A stretch of DNA of 7,794 nucleotides, taken from the NCBI GenBank assembly GCA_963922705.1, contig CAWUJS010000085.1, positions 1-7,794 on the forward strand, given 5' to 3'. The stretch comes from TMED27 sp963922705 (GTDB lineage: Bacteria > Pseudomonadota > Alphaproteobacteria > Micavibrionales > Micavibrionaceae). Position numbers and translations under genes: made by a program. Positions 1 through 6,498 of this stretch are shown here, in pieces; the first letter of the stretch is position 1, and every line of letters starts with the position of its first letter. Under the pieces are notes generated by a model that did not search any database, was not told the DNA's origin, and was given only the letters and a program-made list of their open reading frames with translations.

Positions 1-145
1 TGACGACAACGTATAGACAATACTTTGAGGAGTATTTTGAAAAAACGACGATTTGCGGATTTGTCCGATTTTTAAATGGAATGACTATATGGTCAAACAA
101 GTTAGTGCAATCCATACAGAAGCTGTTTAGGGTTCTGATCCGAGC

Positions 146-883
146 CTAAATCATCGCCATACCGCCATTCACATGAATCGTCTGACCTGTCACATAACCT
201 GCCTCATCACTCGCCAGATAAACAGCGGCGCTGGCAATATCATCGCTTGTGCCCATTTTCCCTGTAGGAATAGTTGCATTGATTTTGGATTTTTGATCCT
301 CATTGAGCGCATCAGTCATAGCGGTGGCTATAAATCCCGGTGCAATGGTATTAACAGTTATACCACGACTTGCCACTTCAGCAGCCATGGCTTTACTCCA
401 GCCAATCATACCGGCTTTAGAAGCCACATAATTGCACTGCCCCGGATTGCCAGTCACACCAACAACGGAAGCAATATTGATAACCCGACCATGGCGGCGC
501 TTCATCATGCCACGCTGTACAGCTTTTGCGAGTTTGAATGTCGCCGTCATATTCACATCTATAACCTGTTGCCAGTCCTCATCAGACATGCGCATGGATA
601 ATCCATCGCGGGTCAGTCCGGCATTATTGACCAGAATATCGATTTGACCCATGGTATCATCGGCATGTTTGACTAATTCACTCACAGCATTGCTATCCGA
701 TAAATCAGCAGGCAGTATTGAAACACGCTCCCCTAATGCGCTTGCAAGAGCTGAAAGCTTCTCTTCATTACGCCCGGAAATACCGACATGTGCCCCTTGT
801 GCATGAAGCGCTTTTGCAATCGCCCCGCCAATACCACCTGTCGCACCTGTCACTAATGCTTTTTTCTCTGATAAATTAAACAT
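146..883 (-). CDS. fabG: 3-oxoacyl-[acyl-carrier-protein] reductase FabG
   Basis: This cytosolic short-chain dehydrogenase carries out the NADPH-dependent reduction of 3-oxoacyl-ACP to 3-hydroxyacyl-ACP, the first reductive step of each type II fatty acid elongation cycle. The 245-residue product has the usual FabG length. Visible motifs are the Rossmann cofactor loop TGATGGIG (12-19), NNAG (86-89) and the full catalytic tetrad N111, S139, Y152 and K156 in YVASK. The C-terminal VTGQTIHVNGG (231-241) is typical of the family. The ATG at 883 has only a weak ribosome binding site, but the N-terminus aligns with the family at this Met. The gene diverges from the unknown gene starting near 987 and does not directly follow fabD, so it probably uses its own promoter in the 884-977 spacer. 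The next gene downstream is outside the window. SDR paralogues such as PhaB are possible, but proximity to fabD favours FabG. Confidence 0.95.
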   Translation of the reverse strand: MFNLSEKKALVTGATGGIGGAIAKALHAQGAHVGISGRNEEKLSALASALGERVSILPADLSDSNAVSELVKHADDTMGQIDILVNNAGLTRDGLSMRMSDEDWQQVIDVNMTATFKLAKAVQRGMMKRRHGRVINIASVVGVTGNPGQCNYVASKAGMIGWSKAMAAEVASRGITVNTIAPGFIATAMTDALNEDQKSKINATIPTGKMGTSDDIASAAVYLASDEAGYVTGQTIHVNGGMAMI

Positions 884-925
884 TTTTCACACTTTTTTAT
901 GCATTTTTCTTTTCATTTTGCACAA

Positions 926-944
926 AGCAGACTATATCTCTGCT
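926..944. promoter_or_regulatory. Inverted repeat over the fabG -10 box, possible operator
   Basis: The 19-base dyad AGCAGA-N7-TCTGCT has perfect six-base arms (926-931 and 939-944). It covers the candidate -10 box of fabG and sits between two divergent genes, which is where a repressor would act. I do not recognise it as a binding site of a known regulator. Six-base arms with a free spacer can occur by chance in a region this size, so this is a weak call. Confidence 0.25.
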
Positions 945-957
945 CATCAAGTGTCAA
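931..957 (-). promoter_or_regulatory. Candidate sigma-70 promoter for fabG
   Basis: On the minus strand a perfect -35 box TTGACA (957-952) is followed after 15 bases by TATAGT (936-931), a five-of-six match to the -10 consensus. Transcription would begin about 40 bases before the fabG ATG at 883. The 15-base spacer is shorter than the preferred 17, so strength is uncertain. fabG would need such a promoter because an opposite-strand gene separates it from fabD. Confidence 0.45.
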
Positions 958-986
958 TCAAGTAGAGTAACAAGACAGTGACGTTA

Positions 987-1406
987 ATGGCGAAAACAAA
1001 ATCAAAACAAATTATATTGCCGCGTGAGCTATTCAAGGAGTTCCATAAAGGCTTTTCGTTCGTTAAAAAGCGCGAGCTTTCCCCGGCACAAGGATTTCGT
1101 GAACTGCATGATGCGGTCTGGGAAGCTTTTACGCGTATTGATTTACCGGAATCTGACCGTCAAAATATTAATGATCTCATTAATTCTCTTGAAAGTCTTG
1201 CAGAAGGGCTAGAAGAGCAGGAGAACATCATGCCTGATGCTGATGGATATTTTGTAGAAAGAGAAGATTTAAAAAATGTAGTTAAAAATATGCGTGGCCT
1301 TGGTGATGCTATCCGTATGCATCAAACAGAGCTGGCGCATCATGATGTTGCAACGGCGCTGCTTTGGTCAAAAACAGCGTTAAAGAAAATCATGGCACAA
1401 ACTTAG
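987..1406 (+). CDS. Unknown 139-residue helical protein between fabG and fabD
   Basis: I do not recognise this protein. It is small, highly charged and probably almost wholly alpha-helical, with a basic N-terminus (MAKTKSKQIILP), a central acidic segment around LESLAEGLEEQENIMPDAD (about residues 68-86) and a basic C-terminus ending KTALKKIMAQT. I see no signal peptide, membrane segment, metal-binding cluster or enzymatic motif. ATG 987 is preferred; an in-frame GTG at 978 would add three residues (MTL), and neither has a clear ribosome binding site. The reading frame looks real because it is open over its full length, has coherent amphipathic composition and fills the fabD-fabG gap exactly. 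Its TAG stop (1404-1406) overlaps the fabD stop on the other strand. A role linked to fatty acid synthesis is possible from position alone and is not supported by any motif. Confidence 0.75.
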   Translation: MAKTKSKQIILPRELFKEFHKGFSFVKKRELSPAQGFRELHDAVWEAFTRIDLPESDRQNINDLINSLESLAEGLEEQENIMPDADGYFVEREDLKNVVKNMRGLGDAIRMHQTELAHHDVATALLWSKTALKKIMAQT

Positions 1407-2353
1407 GCGCGAATCGCCTCAATTAATGTTTCTATTTCCTCTGCTGTTCCTGCATTTCTTGTCACGATTTCTTTATTAATGCGGCGAATAAGGCCACATA
1501 AAACTTTTCCGCTACCAAGTTCAATCATTTCTGATACATCATGGTCAGCCATCCATATGACAGACTCACGCCAGCGTACCATGCCAGTAATTTGATCAAC
1601 CAGTAAACTACGAATGGTATCAGGATCACTTTCCGCCTGCGCTGTAACATTCGAAATAACGGGAATTTTGGGCGATTGAATAACCGCATCCGCAAGAGCC
1701 TCTTGCATTTCTGCCGCGGCAGGCGCCATCAATTGTGAGTGAAATGGCGCGGATACGGGGAGTATAACAGCGCGCTTTGCACCTTTTTCGCTTGCTAATG
1801 CAACGGCTTTGCCGACTGCATCGCTATGCCCACTAACAACAACCTGTCCTACTGAATTGTCATTGGCAGCTTCGACAGTTTCTTGTTTTGTAGAAGCATC
1901 TCGTGCAATCGCATCAACCTCTTCAAATGACAATCCTAAAATTGCAGCCATTGCTCCTTGTCCTAATGGCACGGCGCGTTGCATGGCTTCACCACGCAGC
2001 TTCAGTAATTTTGCCGCCTGATTCAAAGAAAAAGCGCCTGCTACTGTTAAGGCAGAATATTCTCCTAAAGAGTGCCCGGCAACATAATCACAGCGTTCAG
2101 CCAGATTGATATCACCCTGTTTTTCCAAAATCCGAGAAACTGCAACAGAGACAGCCATCAGTGCCGGTTGCGTATTAGCGGTTAAATTCAAATCCTCTTC
2201 AGGACCATCAAACATCACTTTGGATAGGTTTTGCGAAAGCGCTTCGTCCACTTCTTGAAAAACATCCCGGGCTTCGACAAAATTATCATATAAATCCTTA
2301 CCCATTCCAACAGTTTGTGAACCTTGCCCTGGGAACGCAAAAGCACGTGCCAT
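1403..2353 (-). CDS. fabD: Malonyl-CoA:ACP transacylase FabD
   Basis: FabD moves the malonyl group from malonyl-CoA to the phosphopantetheine arm of acyl carrier protein, supplying extender units for type II fatty acid synthesis in the cytosol. The 316-residue length is normal. Family landmarks are FPGQGSQ (7-13), the nucleophile motif GHSLGEYSAL (93-102) with Ser95, Arg120 in LLKLRGEAM, His205 in SAPFHS, and Gln254 in the LVDQI segment, giving the Ser-His pair and the carboxylate-binding Arg. The ATG at 2353 has a good ribosome binding site, AGGAG (2363-2359), five bases upstream. The helix-turn-helix gene ends 57 bases upstream on the same strand, so the two may be co-transcribed. fabG, the usual next gene, is displaced by the opposite-strand gene at 987-1406. 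All catalytic residues are intact. Confidence 0.96.
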   Translation of the reverse strand: MARAFAFPGQGSQTVGMGKDLYDNFVEARDVFQEVDEALSQNLSKVMFDGPEEDLNLTANTQPALMAVSVAVSRILEKQGDINLAERCDYVAGHSLGEYSALTVAGAFSLNQAAKLLKLRGEAMQRAVPLGQGAMAAILGLSFEEVDAIARDASTKQETVEAANDNSVGQVVVSGHSDAVGKAVALASEKGAKRAVILPVSAPFHSQLMAPAAAEMQEALADAVIQSPKIPVISNVTAQAESDPDTIRSLLVDQITGMVRWRESVIWMADHDVSEMIELGSGKVLCGLIRRINKEIVTRNAGTAEEIETLIEAIRA

Positions 2354-2410
2354 TTAAACTCCTAGTATATTATGAAACTTACGATTTTATCCAAAATATT
2401 TGTTTTTTGC

Positions 2411-3004
2411 TTATTTCTGGCCTTTAACTTTTTTCCATAGGCCGTTGAAGTCAAACTTTTCGGAATCACTAACTTGTTCATCCTGTGCATTTTCATTATT
2501 AGGACTGAGGTTATCCATTTTTTCCTGCAAGCGCTTTTTTTGCATTTGCTCTCTACGTTCACGGGCGCGCTGCTCACGTTCTTTGAGCTGCTTTGCTAAA
2601 TCTTCTGCTTGTTTTTGTGAATACTGGCTAGTGATTAGAACCTGAGAGGCCTGCTTTTGCCATTGGTCACGTTGCGCTTTAAGATCATCAATTTGGTCAT
2701 TCGCAGTTTCAAGCTGTTCTTCAAGCATACGGATGCGCATTTTCTGGCGTTCTGTTTCCAGGAGATGTTGCGCTTTATCCAACTCTTGCTGAACGCTTGT
2801 AGCGGCAGTAGAAGATTGCGCGCCATCAGATGGATCGCTATTTTTTTGTAAGCCAAAACAACGCTCAAGCTCTGATACATCAATCACGCGGCGTCCGTTA
2901 TTATCAAGCTCATAAGATAGTTTACCGCTATTCATGGCGCGTTGAATGGTTGATTTTGATTTTCCCGTCAATTCCCCAGCACGCTGTGCACCCACTTTTG
3001 CCAT
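2411..3004 (-). CDS. Helix-turn-helix plus coiled-coil DNA-binding protein, plasmid-regulator-like
   Basis: This 197-residue protein has two visible parts. Residues 5-25 (with GKSKSTIQRAMNSGKL at 14-29) form a helix-turn-helix, followed by a wing-like stretch containing NNGRRVIDVSELERCFG (35-51), as in MerR/excisionase-type domains. Residues about 72-165 form a long charged coiled coil rich in Glu, Gln, Lys and Arg. A polar acidic tail follows (166-185). From memory, this layout matches small DNA-binding proteins encoded beside replication genes on proteobacterial plasmids and, more loosely, KfrA-like proteins; the exact family is not certain. No membrane segment or catalytic motif is seen. 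The ATG at 3004 has a strong ribosome binding site GAGAGGA (3020-3014) nine bases upstream. It precedes fabD on the same strand with a 57-base gap. It could regulate itself or its neighbours, or organise DNA; function is inferred from architecture only. Confidence 0.8.
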   Translation of the reverse strand: MAKVGAQRAGELTGKSKSTIQRAMNSGKLSYELDNNGRRVIDVSELERCFGLQKNSDPSDGAQSSTAATSVQQELDKAQHLLETERQKMRIRMLEEQLETANDQIDDLKAQRDQWQKQASQVLITSQYSQKQAEDLAKQLKEREQRARERREQMQKKRLQEKMDNLSPNNENAQDEQVSDSEKFDFNGLWKKVKGQK

Positions 3005-3111
3005 CGCTTTAAATCCTCTCGCTAAATCTATGATTACGCTAGCAGTAGCATTTTAAAATCAGTCTTTCAAGAAGCCATTCTTCAGAAATGTGAATATCTT
3101 TGGTAGAGAAG

Positions 3112-3132
3112 ATCCCGGATCAAGTCCGGGAT
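3112..3132. repeat. Short palindromic repeat of alphaproteobacterial type
   Basis: ATCCCGGA (3112-3119) and TCCGGGAT (3125-3132) are perfect eight-base inverted arms around the loop TCAAG. The flanks GAAG and GACG extend a unit that I recall seeing dispersed in intergenic DNA of many alphaproteobacteria. It lies 3' of the sapC-like gene. It could act as an mRNA-stabilising hairpin or terminator-like element, but no T-run follows the stem on either strand, so it is not a classical intrinsic terminator. Only one copy is present in the window, so its repetitive nature rests on memory. Confidence 0.6.
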
Positions 3133-3159
3133 GACGATGGGGGGAGTGGCTATACCTTT

Positions 3160-3969
3160 TTAAGCAGCCTTATCCTTAATTTGCGCATTAAGCAGCGCGG
3201 TCAGGCGTTGCCATTGTGCCCCGGAAAATAAATGCGCATAAACAAACGGAAGCCAGCCTTTGGCACGCCATTCAAGAAACACTTTATCATCCAGTTCGGC
3301 CAGTTTTTTCTCATCAATGATTTTAAAACCCGAGAAATTAATGCGCTTATCATCGGCAATACTAATTTGCGCTTCGCGTTCAACAAGTAAATCACTATCG
3401 GATAGTGCTTTGCTGAACTCTATTGTTTGCTGTGCTGCTGCATGATAGGACTTACAAAACTCCAGCGCATTTTGCGATAATTGTGTTGGTTTGCCTTCTT
3501 CATCAAAAAATGCTTGCTCACCTTTCTTTTCGATCAAAGAATCATCCATATCAACACATAGTGTTAGCTGATCGCCATTTGGCATTTCGGAGAAAATAAA
3601 CGGGTAGCGGCGGATATAAGCCGGAACATAGGTATTCTCAAGCCACTGATTATCTGATTTTAAAAACAGATTTTCATTATCACGTAAACCCAAAATAGCG
3701 ACAGGGGTTGCATTGCCATCTGGTGAGAAGGTAATCGGATAGAAATGACAAATCTGCGGCATTTCAATCAGGTTGATCGGCACAGCATTCACGCCCTTCG
3801 TAAAGCCAAAGCCAAAATCTTTTTTAAGCGCAAGCTCGCCATGCGCTTTGGCGTCTAATGGTGTGGGCTTTTGATAAAAAAGCGGCATATTTGCCGGGGC
3901 CTTTTGCTCAGCATTATCTGCCTTACCATTTGTTTTCTGCTTGTCATCACTTGTTTTTTTCTTAGCCAT
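3160..3969 (-). CDS. SapC family protein
   Basis: The product matches the SapC family (named after a Campylobacter fetus surface-layer-associated protein), about 250 residues and common in proteobacteria; its biochemical role is not established. Recognisable blocks, numbered from the chosen start, are HFYPITFSP (65-73), AILGLRDNENLFL (81-93), the signature YVPAYIRRYPFIF (104-116), LCVDMDD (127-133), and the C-terminal GWLPFVYAHLFSGAQW (228-243). The first 27 residues are Lys-rich and probably disordered; no signal peptide is seen, so secretion by the general pathway is not supported. I chose ATG 3969 (269 residues) because AAGGAT lies nine bases upstream. An in-frame TTG at 4005 would add 12 residues and would place that ribosome binding site inside the gene. 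It diverges from ugd, and nothing beside it clarifies its function. Confidence 0.85.
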   Translation of the reverse strand: MAKKKTSDDKQKTNGKADNAEQKAPANMPLFYQKPTPLDAKAHGELALKKDFGFGFTKGVNAVPINLIEMPQICHFYPITFSPDGNATPVAILGLRDNENLFLKSDNQWLENTYVPAYIRRYPFIFSEMPNGDQLTLCVDMDDSLIEKKGEQAFFDEEGKPTQLSQNALEFCKSYHAAAQQTIEFSKALSDSDLLVEREAQISIADDKRINFSGFKIIDEKKLAELDDKVFLEWRAKGWLPFVYAHLFSGAQWQRLTALLNAQIKDKAA

Positions 3970-3978
3970 GCGAATAAT

Positions 3979-3984
3979 ATCCTT
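3979..3984 (-). promoter_or_regulatory. Ribosome binding site deciding the sapC-like start
   Basis: AAGGAT on the minus strand ends nine bases before ATG 3969. It supports this ATG over the upstream in-frame TTG at 4005, which would read through the site as coding sequence. Confidence 0.6.
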
Positions 3985-4114
3985 AATTTTTTTCAAAAAT
4001 TTCAAAAGAGTTTAAACAGATTTTAAATATGAATTCAATCTTTAAGAAACTTTGTAAAATAGTATTGAAATTGAGATACATAAAATACCAATAATCAGCT
4101 TAAACCTGTTTATA

Positions 4115-4144
4115 TTAACAAAACCTTTATTCGTTTACTGGAAT
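4115..4144 (+). promoter_or_regulatory. Weak candidate promoter for ugd
   Basis: TTAACA (4115-4120), a five-of-six match to the -35 consensus, is followed after 18 bases by TGGAAT (4139-4144), a four-of-six match to the -10 consensus. This would give a leader of about 50 bases before the ugd ATG. The divergent spacer 3970-4200 is very AT-rich, so near-matches are expected by chance. No clear operator or riboswitch is seen here. Confidence 0.2.
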
Positions 4145-4200
4145 GGTCTAATGAGATGGATCGAGATAAACTATAAACAAAAGACAGAAAGTATTCAGTT

Positions 4201-5568
4201 ATGCGCATTGGAATAGTCGGCACGGGGTATGTAGGTCTTGTATCCGGCGCATGTTTTGCTGAGTTTGGCATTAAGGTTTGCTGTGTTGATAAAGATGCTG
4301 AGAAAATTGAATATCTAAAACAAGGCGGTATTCCCATTTATGAAGCGGGGCTTGAAGATATGGTGGCAAGGCAAGTGAAAGCCGGTCGCCTATCTTTTAG
4401 CACAAATCTCGCAGAAGCGATGGAAGGGGCGAAAGCTGTTTTGATCGCTGTAGGAACACCGCCCAGACCCGAAGATGGTCATGCAGATATGACCTATGTG
4501 CGCGAGGCAGCACGCGAAATCGCGCAATATATGAAAGAATATACGGTGATTGTCACAAAATCGACTGTCCCGGTTGGTACAGCGCGTGAAGTCAAAGAAA
4601 TCATTGCTAAAGAATTACAAGCTCTCGGTAAAGGCAATATTGAGTTTGATGTATGCTCTAACCCTGAATTTTTGCGCGAGGGCGCGGCGATTAATGATTT
4701 CTTGCGCCCTGACCGGGTTGTCGTTGGGGTTGAAAGTGAAAGAGCGGCGGAAGTGCTACGCGATCTCTACCGCCCGCTTTATATCAATGAAACACCAATG
4801 GTGGTTACCACGCCGGAAACGGCAGAGCTGATTAAATATGCAGCGAATGCGTTTTTGGCGACCAAGATCACTTTTATCAATGAGATTGCTAATTTGTGTG
4901 AGCAGACAGGGGCGAATGTCCAGCAAGTCGCCAAAGCGATTGGCCTTGACGGCAGGATAGGAGCTAAATTCCTGCATGCCGGGCCCGGTTTTGGCGGGTC
5001 ATGCTTTCCAAAGGATACGCTGGCCTTAACCCAAATAGGGCAAAAACACGGCGCACCGCAAAGAATTGTCGAAACGGTTGTAACAGTCAATAATGCGCGT
5101 CAACGCGATATGGCGCAGCGGATCATTGAGGCTTGCGGTGGTGATGTGAATGGCAAGCGCATCGGCGTGCTGGGGCTTGCATTCAAACCTGAAACAGATG
5201 ATATGCGTGAGTCTCCGAGCCTTCAGATCATCCCGATTTTACAGGAAAAAGGTGCCCATATTGCCGCCTATGATCCTGCGGCTATGGAGGAGGCAAAAAA
5301 ACTGCTCAGTGATATTGAATGGTGCGAAGGCCCGTACGATGTTGCAAAAGGCGCGGATGCGGTTGTCATTATCACGGAATGGAATGAGTTTCGCGCTCTA
5401 TCGCTTACTAGATTATCCAACATAATGGCTTCTAAAACATTAATTGATTTACGGAATATTTATGATCTGGAAGAGATGAAAGAGCGCGGTTTTAACTATA
5501 TCTCTGTTGGGCGCGAGAAAATTGAGGTATTGCCAGAATCTGACCTTAAAAAAGTTTCTAGCAAATAA
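4201..5568 (+). CDS. ugd: UDP-glucose 6-dehydrogenase
   Basis: This cytosolic enzyme oxidises UDP-glucose to UDP-glucuronate in two NAD-dependent steps; the product is a precursor of acidic exopolysaccharides, capsules and modified lipopolysaccharide. The 455 residues contain the N-terminal NAD-binding motif GTGYVG (7-12), VGTPPRPEDGHADM (84-97), TKSTVPVGT (119-127) and NPEFLREGAAINDF (154-167). K212 and N216 (ELIKYAANAF) and the nucleophile C268 in GPGFGGSCFPKD (261-272) complete the active site. The C-terminal UDP-binding domain shows GLAFKPETDDMRESPS (325-340) and TEWNEF (392-397). The start is fixed by MRIGIVGTGYVG, although the upstream ribosome binding site is weak. cysD follows after 76 bases on the same strand, hinting at a shared surface-polysaccharide role. 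Related GDP-mannose or UDP-ManNAc dehydrogenases are less likely given the close match to the bacterial UDP-glucose group. Confidence 0.95.
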   Translation: MRIGIVGTGYVGLVSGACFAEFGIKVCCVDKDAEKIEYLKQGGIPIYEAGLEDMVARQVKAGRLSFSTNLAEAMEGAKAVLIAVGTPPRPEDGHADMTYVREAAREIAQYMKEYTVIVTKSTVPVGTAREVKEIIAKELQALGKGNIEFDVCSNPEFLREGAAINDFLRPDRVVVGVESERAAEVLRDLYRPLYINETPMVVTTPETAELIKYAANAFLATKITFINEIANLCEQTGANVQQVAKAIGLDGRIGAKFLHAGPGFGGSCFPKDTLALTQIGQKHGAPQRIVETVVTVNNARQRDMAQRIIEACGGDVNGKRIGVLGLAFKPETDDMRESPSLQIIPILQEKGAHIAAYDPAAMEEAKKLLSDIEWCEGPYDVAKGADAVVIITEWNEFRALSLTRLSNIMASKTLIDLRNIYDLEEMKERGFNYISVGREKIEVLPESDLKKVSSK

Positions 5569-5644
5569 TTGATTTTACGCTTGTATATTTTGCATTAATT
5601 AGGCTATAGGTTCCACATTTGATGAATAAAAATGGAATTGAAAC

Positions 5645-6469
5645 GTGTACAATTATCTTGATGAACTAGAAGCAAAGTCAATCTACATTATCCGTGAAGC
5701 TTATAACAAGCTGAACCCTCTGGGGATGATGTGGTCAATTGGAAAAGATTCAACCGCCCTTTTATGGATGGTGCGTAAAGCCTTTTACGGGCGCGTGCCG
5801 TTTCCGGTTGCGTTGCTGGACACACAAATGGAAATGGATGAAGTTTACGCCTTCCGCGATCGCCTGATCAAGGAATGGGATCTGGATTGTATCAACTGGC
5901 AATGCCCGCCGGAAGAGGATATGGATCCAACATTGCCGCCAAACACACGCGCGGCGATGCGCAAAACCGAAGGCTTGAAAGGTCTGATGGAGGAGCATAA
6001 GTTTAAAGGCATTTTCGGTGGTATCCGCCGCGATGAGCAGGGCTTGCGTGCCAAAGAACGTGTCTTTTCCCCACGTAGCTTTGATGGCTCATGGGACTTC
6101 AAAGACCAGCCACCTGAATTTTGGGATCAATATAAAACAGAATTCCCGTTCGATGATGCAGGAAATGCGCATCTTCGTGTTCACCCGATTCTGCACTGGA
6201 CGGAAAAAGATATCTGGCGCTATCATCAGCGCGAAGGCATTCCTTATTGCGAGCTTTACCTTGCCAAACCAGACGAAGACGGCGTGATGAAGCGTTATCG
6301 TTCACTGGGTGAGAAAAATATCACCTTCCCGGTTGAAAGCAATGCAGATTCACTCGAAGCAATCATTGAAGAGCTTGAGACAACAACGACTTCCGAACGC
6401 GAAGGCCGCACGATGGATAAAGAGACAGAAGACAGTTTCGAAAAGCTCCGCGCACGTGGATACATGTAA
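5645..6469 (+). CDS. cysD: Sulfate adenylyltransferase subunit 2 (CysD-like)
   Basis: CysD is the catalytic ATP pyrophosphatase subunit of ATP sulfurylase, forming APS from ATP and sulfate with energy from GTP hydrolysis by CysN. The 274 residues show the PP-loop SIGKDS (31-36), TEGLK (108-112), GGIRRDE (125-131), RAKER (135-139), HPILHWTEKDIW (180-191), VESNADSL (230-237) and the C-terminal TTTSEREGR (247-255). It is shorter than E. coli CysD (302 residues) and lacks that protein's insertion before the VESNA block; it also has DTQMEMDEVYAFRDR where E. coli has DTGWKFREMYEFRDR. Translation starts at GTG 5645: an in-frame TGA at 5639-5641 rules out anything further upstream, GGAA lies seven bases before it, and the family-conserved LDELEAKSIYIIRE follows at once. 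The next gene, cysN, begins 29 bases downstream, giving the expected complex partner. A PAPS reductase is less likely because of the CysD-specific C-terminus and the CysN neighbour. Confidence 0.92.
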   Translation: MYNYLDELEAKSIYIIREAYNKLNPLGMMWSIGKDSTALLWMVRKAFYGRVPFPVALLDTQMEMDEVYAFRDRLIKEWDLDCINWQCPPEEDMDPTLPPNTRAAMRKTEGLKGLMEEHKFKGIFGGIRRDEQGLRAKERVFSPRSFDGSWDFKDQPPEFWDQYKTEFPFDDAGNAHLRVHPILHWTEKDIWRYHQREGIPYCELYLAKPDEDGVMKRYRSLGEKNITFPVESNADSLEAIIEELETTTTSEREGRTMDKETEDSFEKLRARGYM

Positions 6470-6498
6470 TATTTTCAAAGGGTAGAGAAGTTAAGAAT

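Noticed and set aside
19..36. Hairpin AATACT-N6-AGTATT and a nearby CGGA/TCCG stem (56-67) followed by ATTTTT
   Set aside because: The stems are short and AT-rich or only four bases, and no plus-strand gene is seen ending before them, so a terminator call is not supported.
1..115. Minus-strand frame open from an ATG at 115 to the window edge
   Set aside because: It has no ribosome binding site, its composition is unlike a protein and it does not resemble acyl carrier protein, the gene expected after fabG. Too short to support.
173..601. 142-codon plus-strand frame inside fabG
   Set aside because: It is antisense to a complete FabG with all catalytic residues, and its translation is Cys/His/Ile-rich with no family resemblance.
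2354..2410. Possible fabD promoter (TTGGAT and TAATAT on the minus strand)
   Set aside because: The transcription start would fall inside the fabD ribosome binding site, leaving almost no leader, so co-transcription with the upstream gene is more likely.
2362..2577. 71-codon minus-strand frame overlapping the end of the HTH gene
   Set aside because: It is an alternative frame of the HTH gene's coiled-coil tail, starts inside that gene and has no ribosome binding site or recognisable domain.
4779..5090. 103-codon minus-strand frame inside ugd
   Set aside because: It is antisense to the conserved Ugd active-site region, whose motifs are intact in the plus frame.
5569..5644. Possible promoter between ugd and cysD (TTGTAT at 5581, TATAGG at 5605)
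   Set aside because: Only three and four of six consensus matches in AT-rich DNA; read-through from ugd is equally likely.
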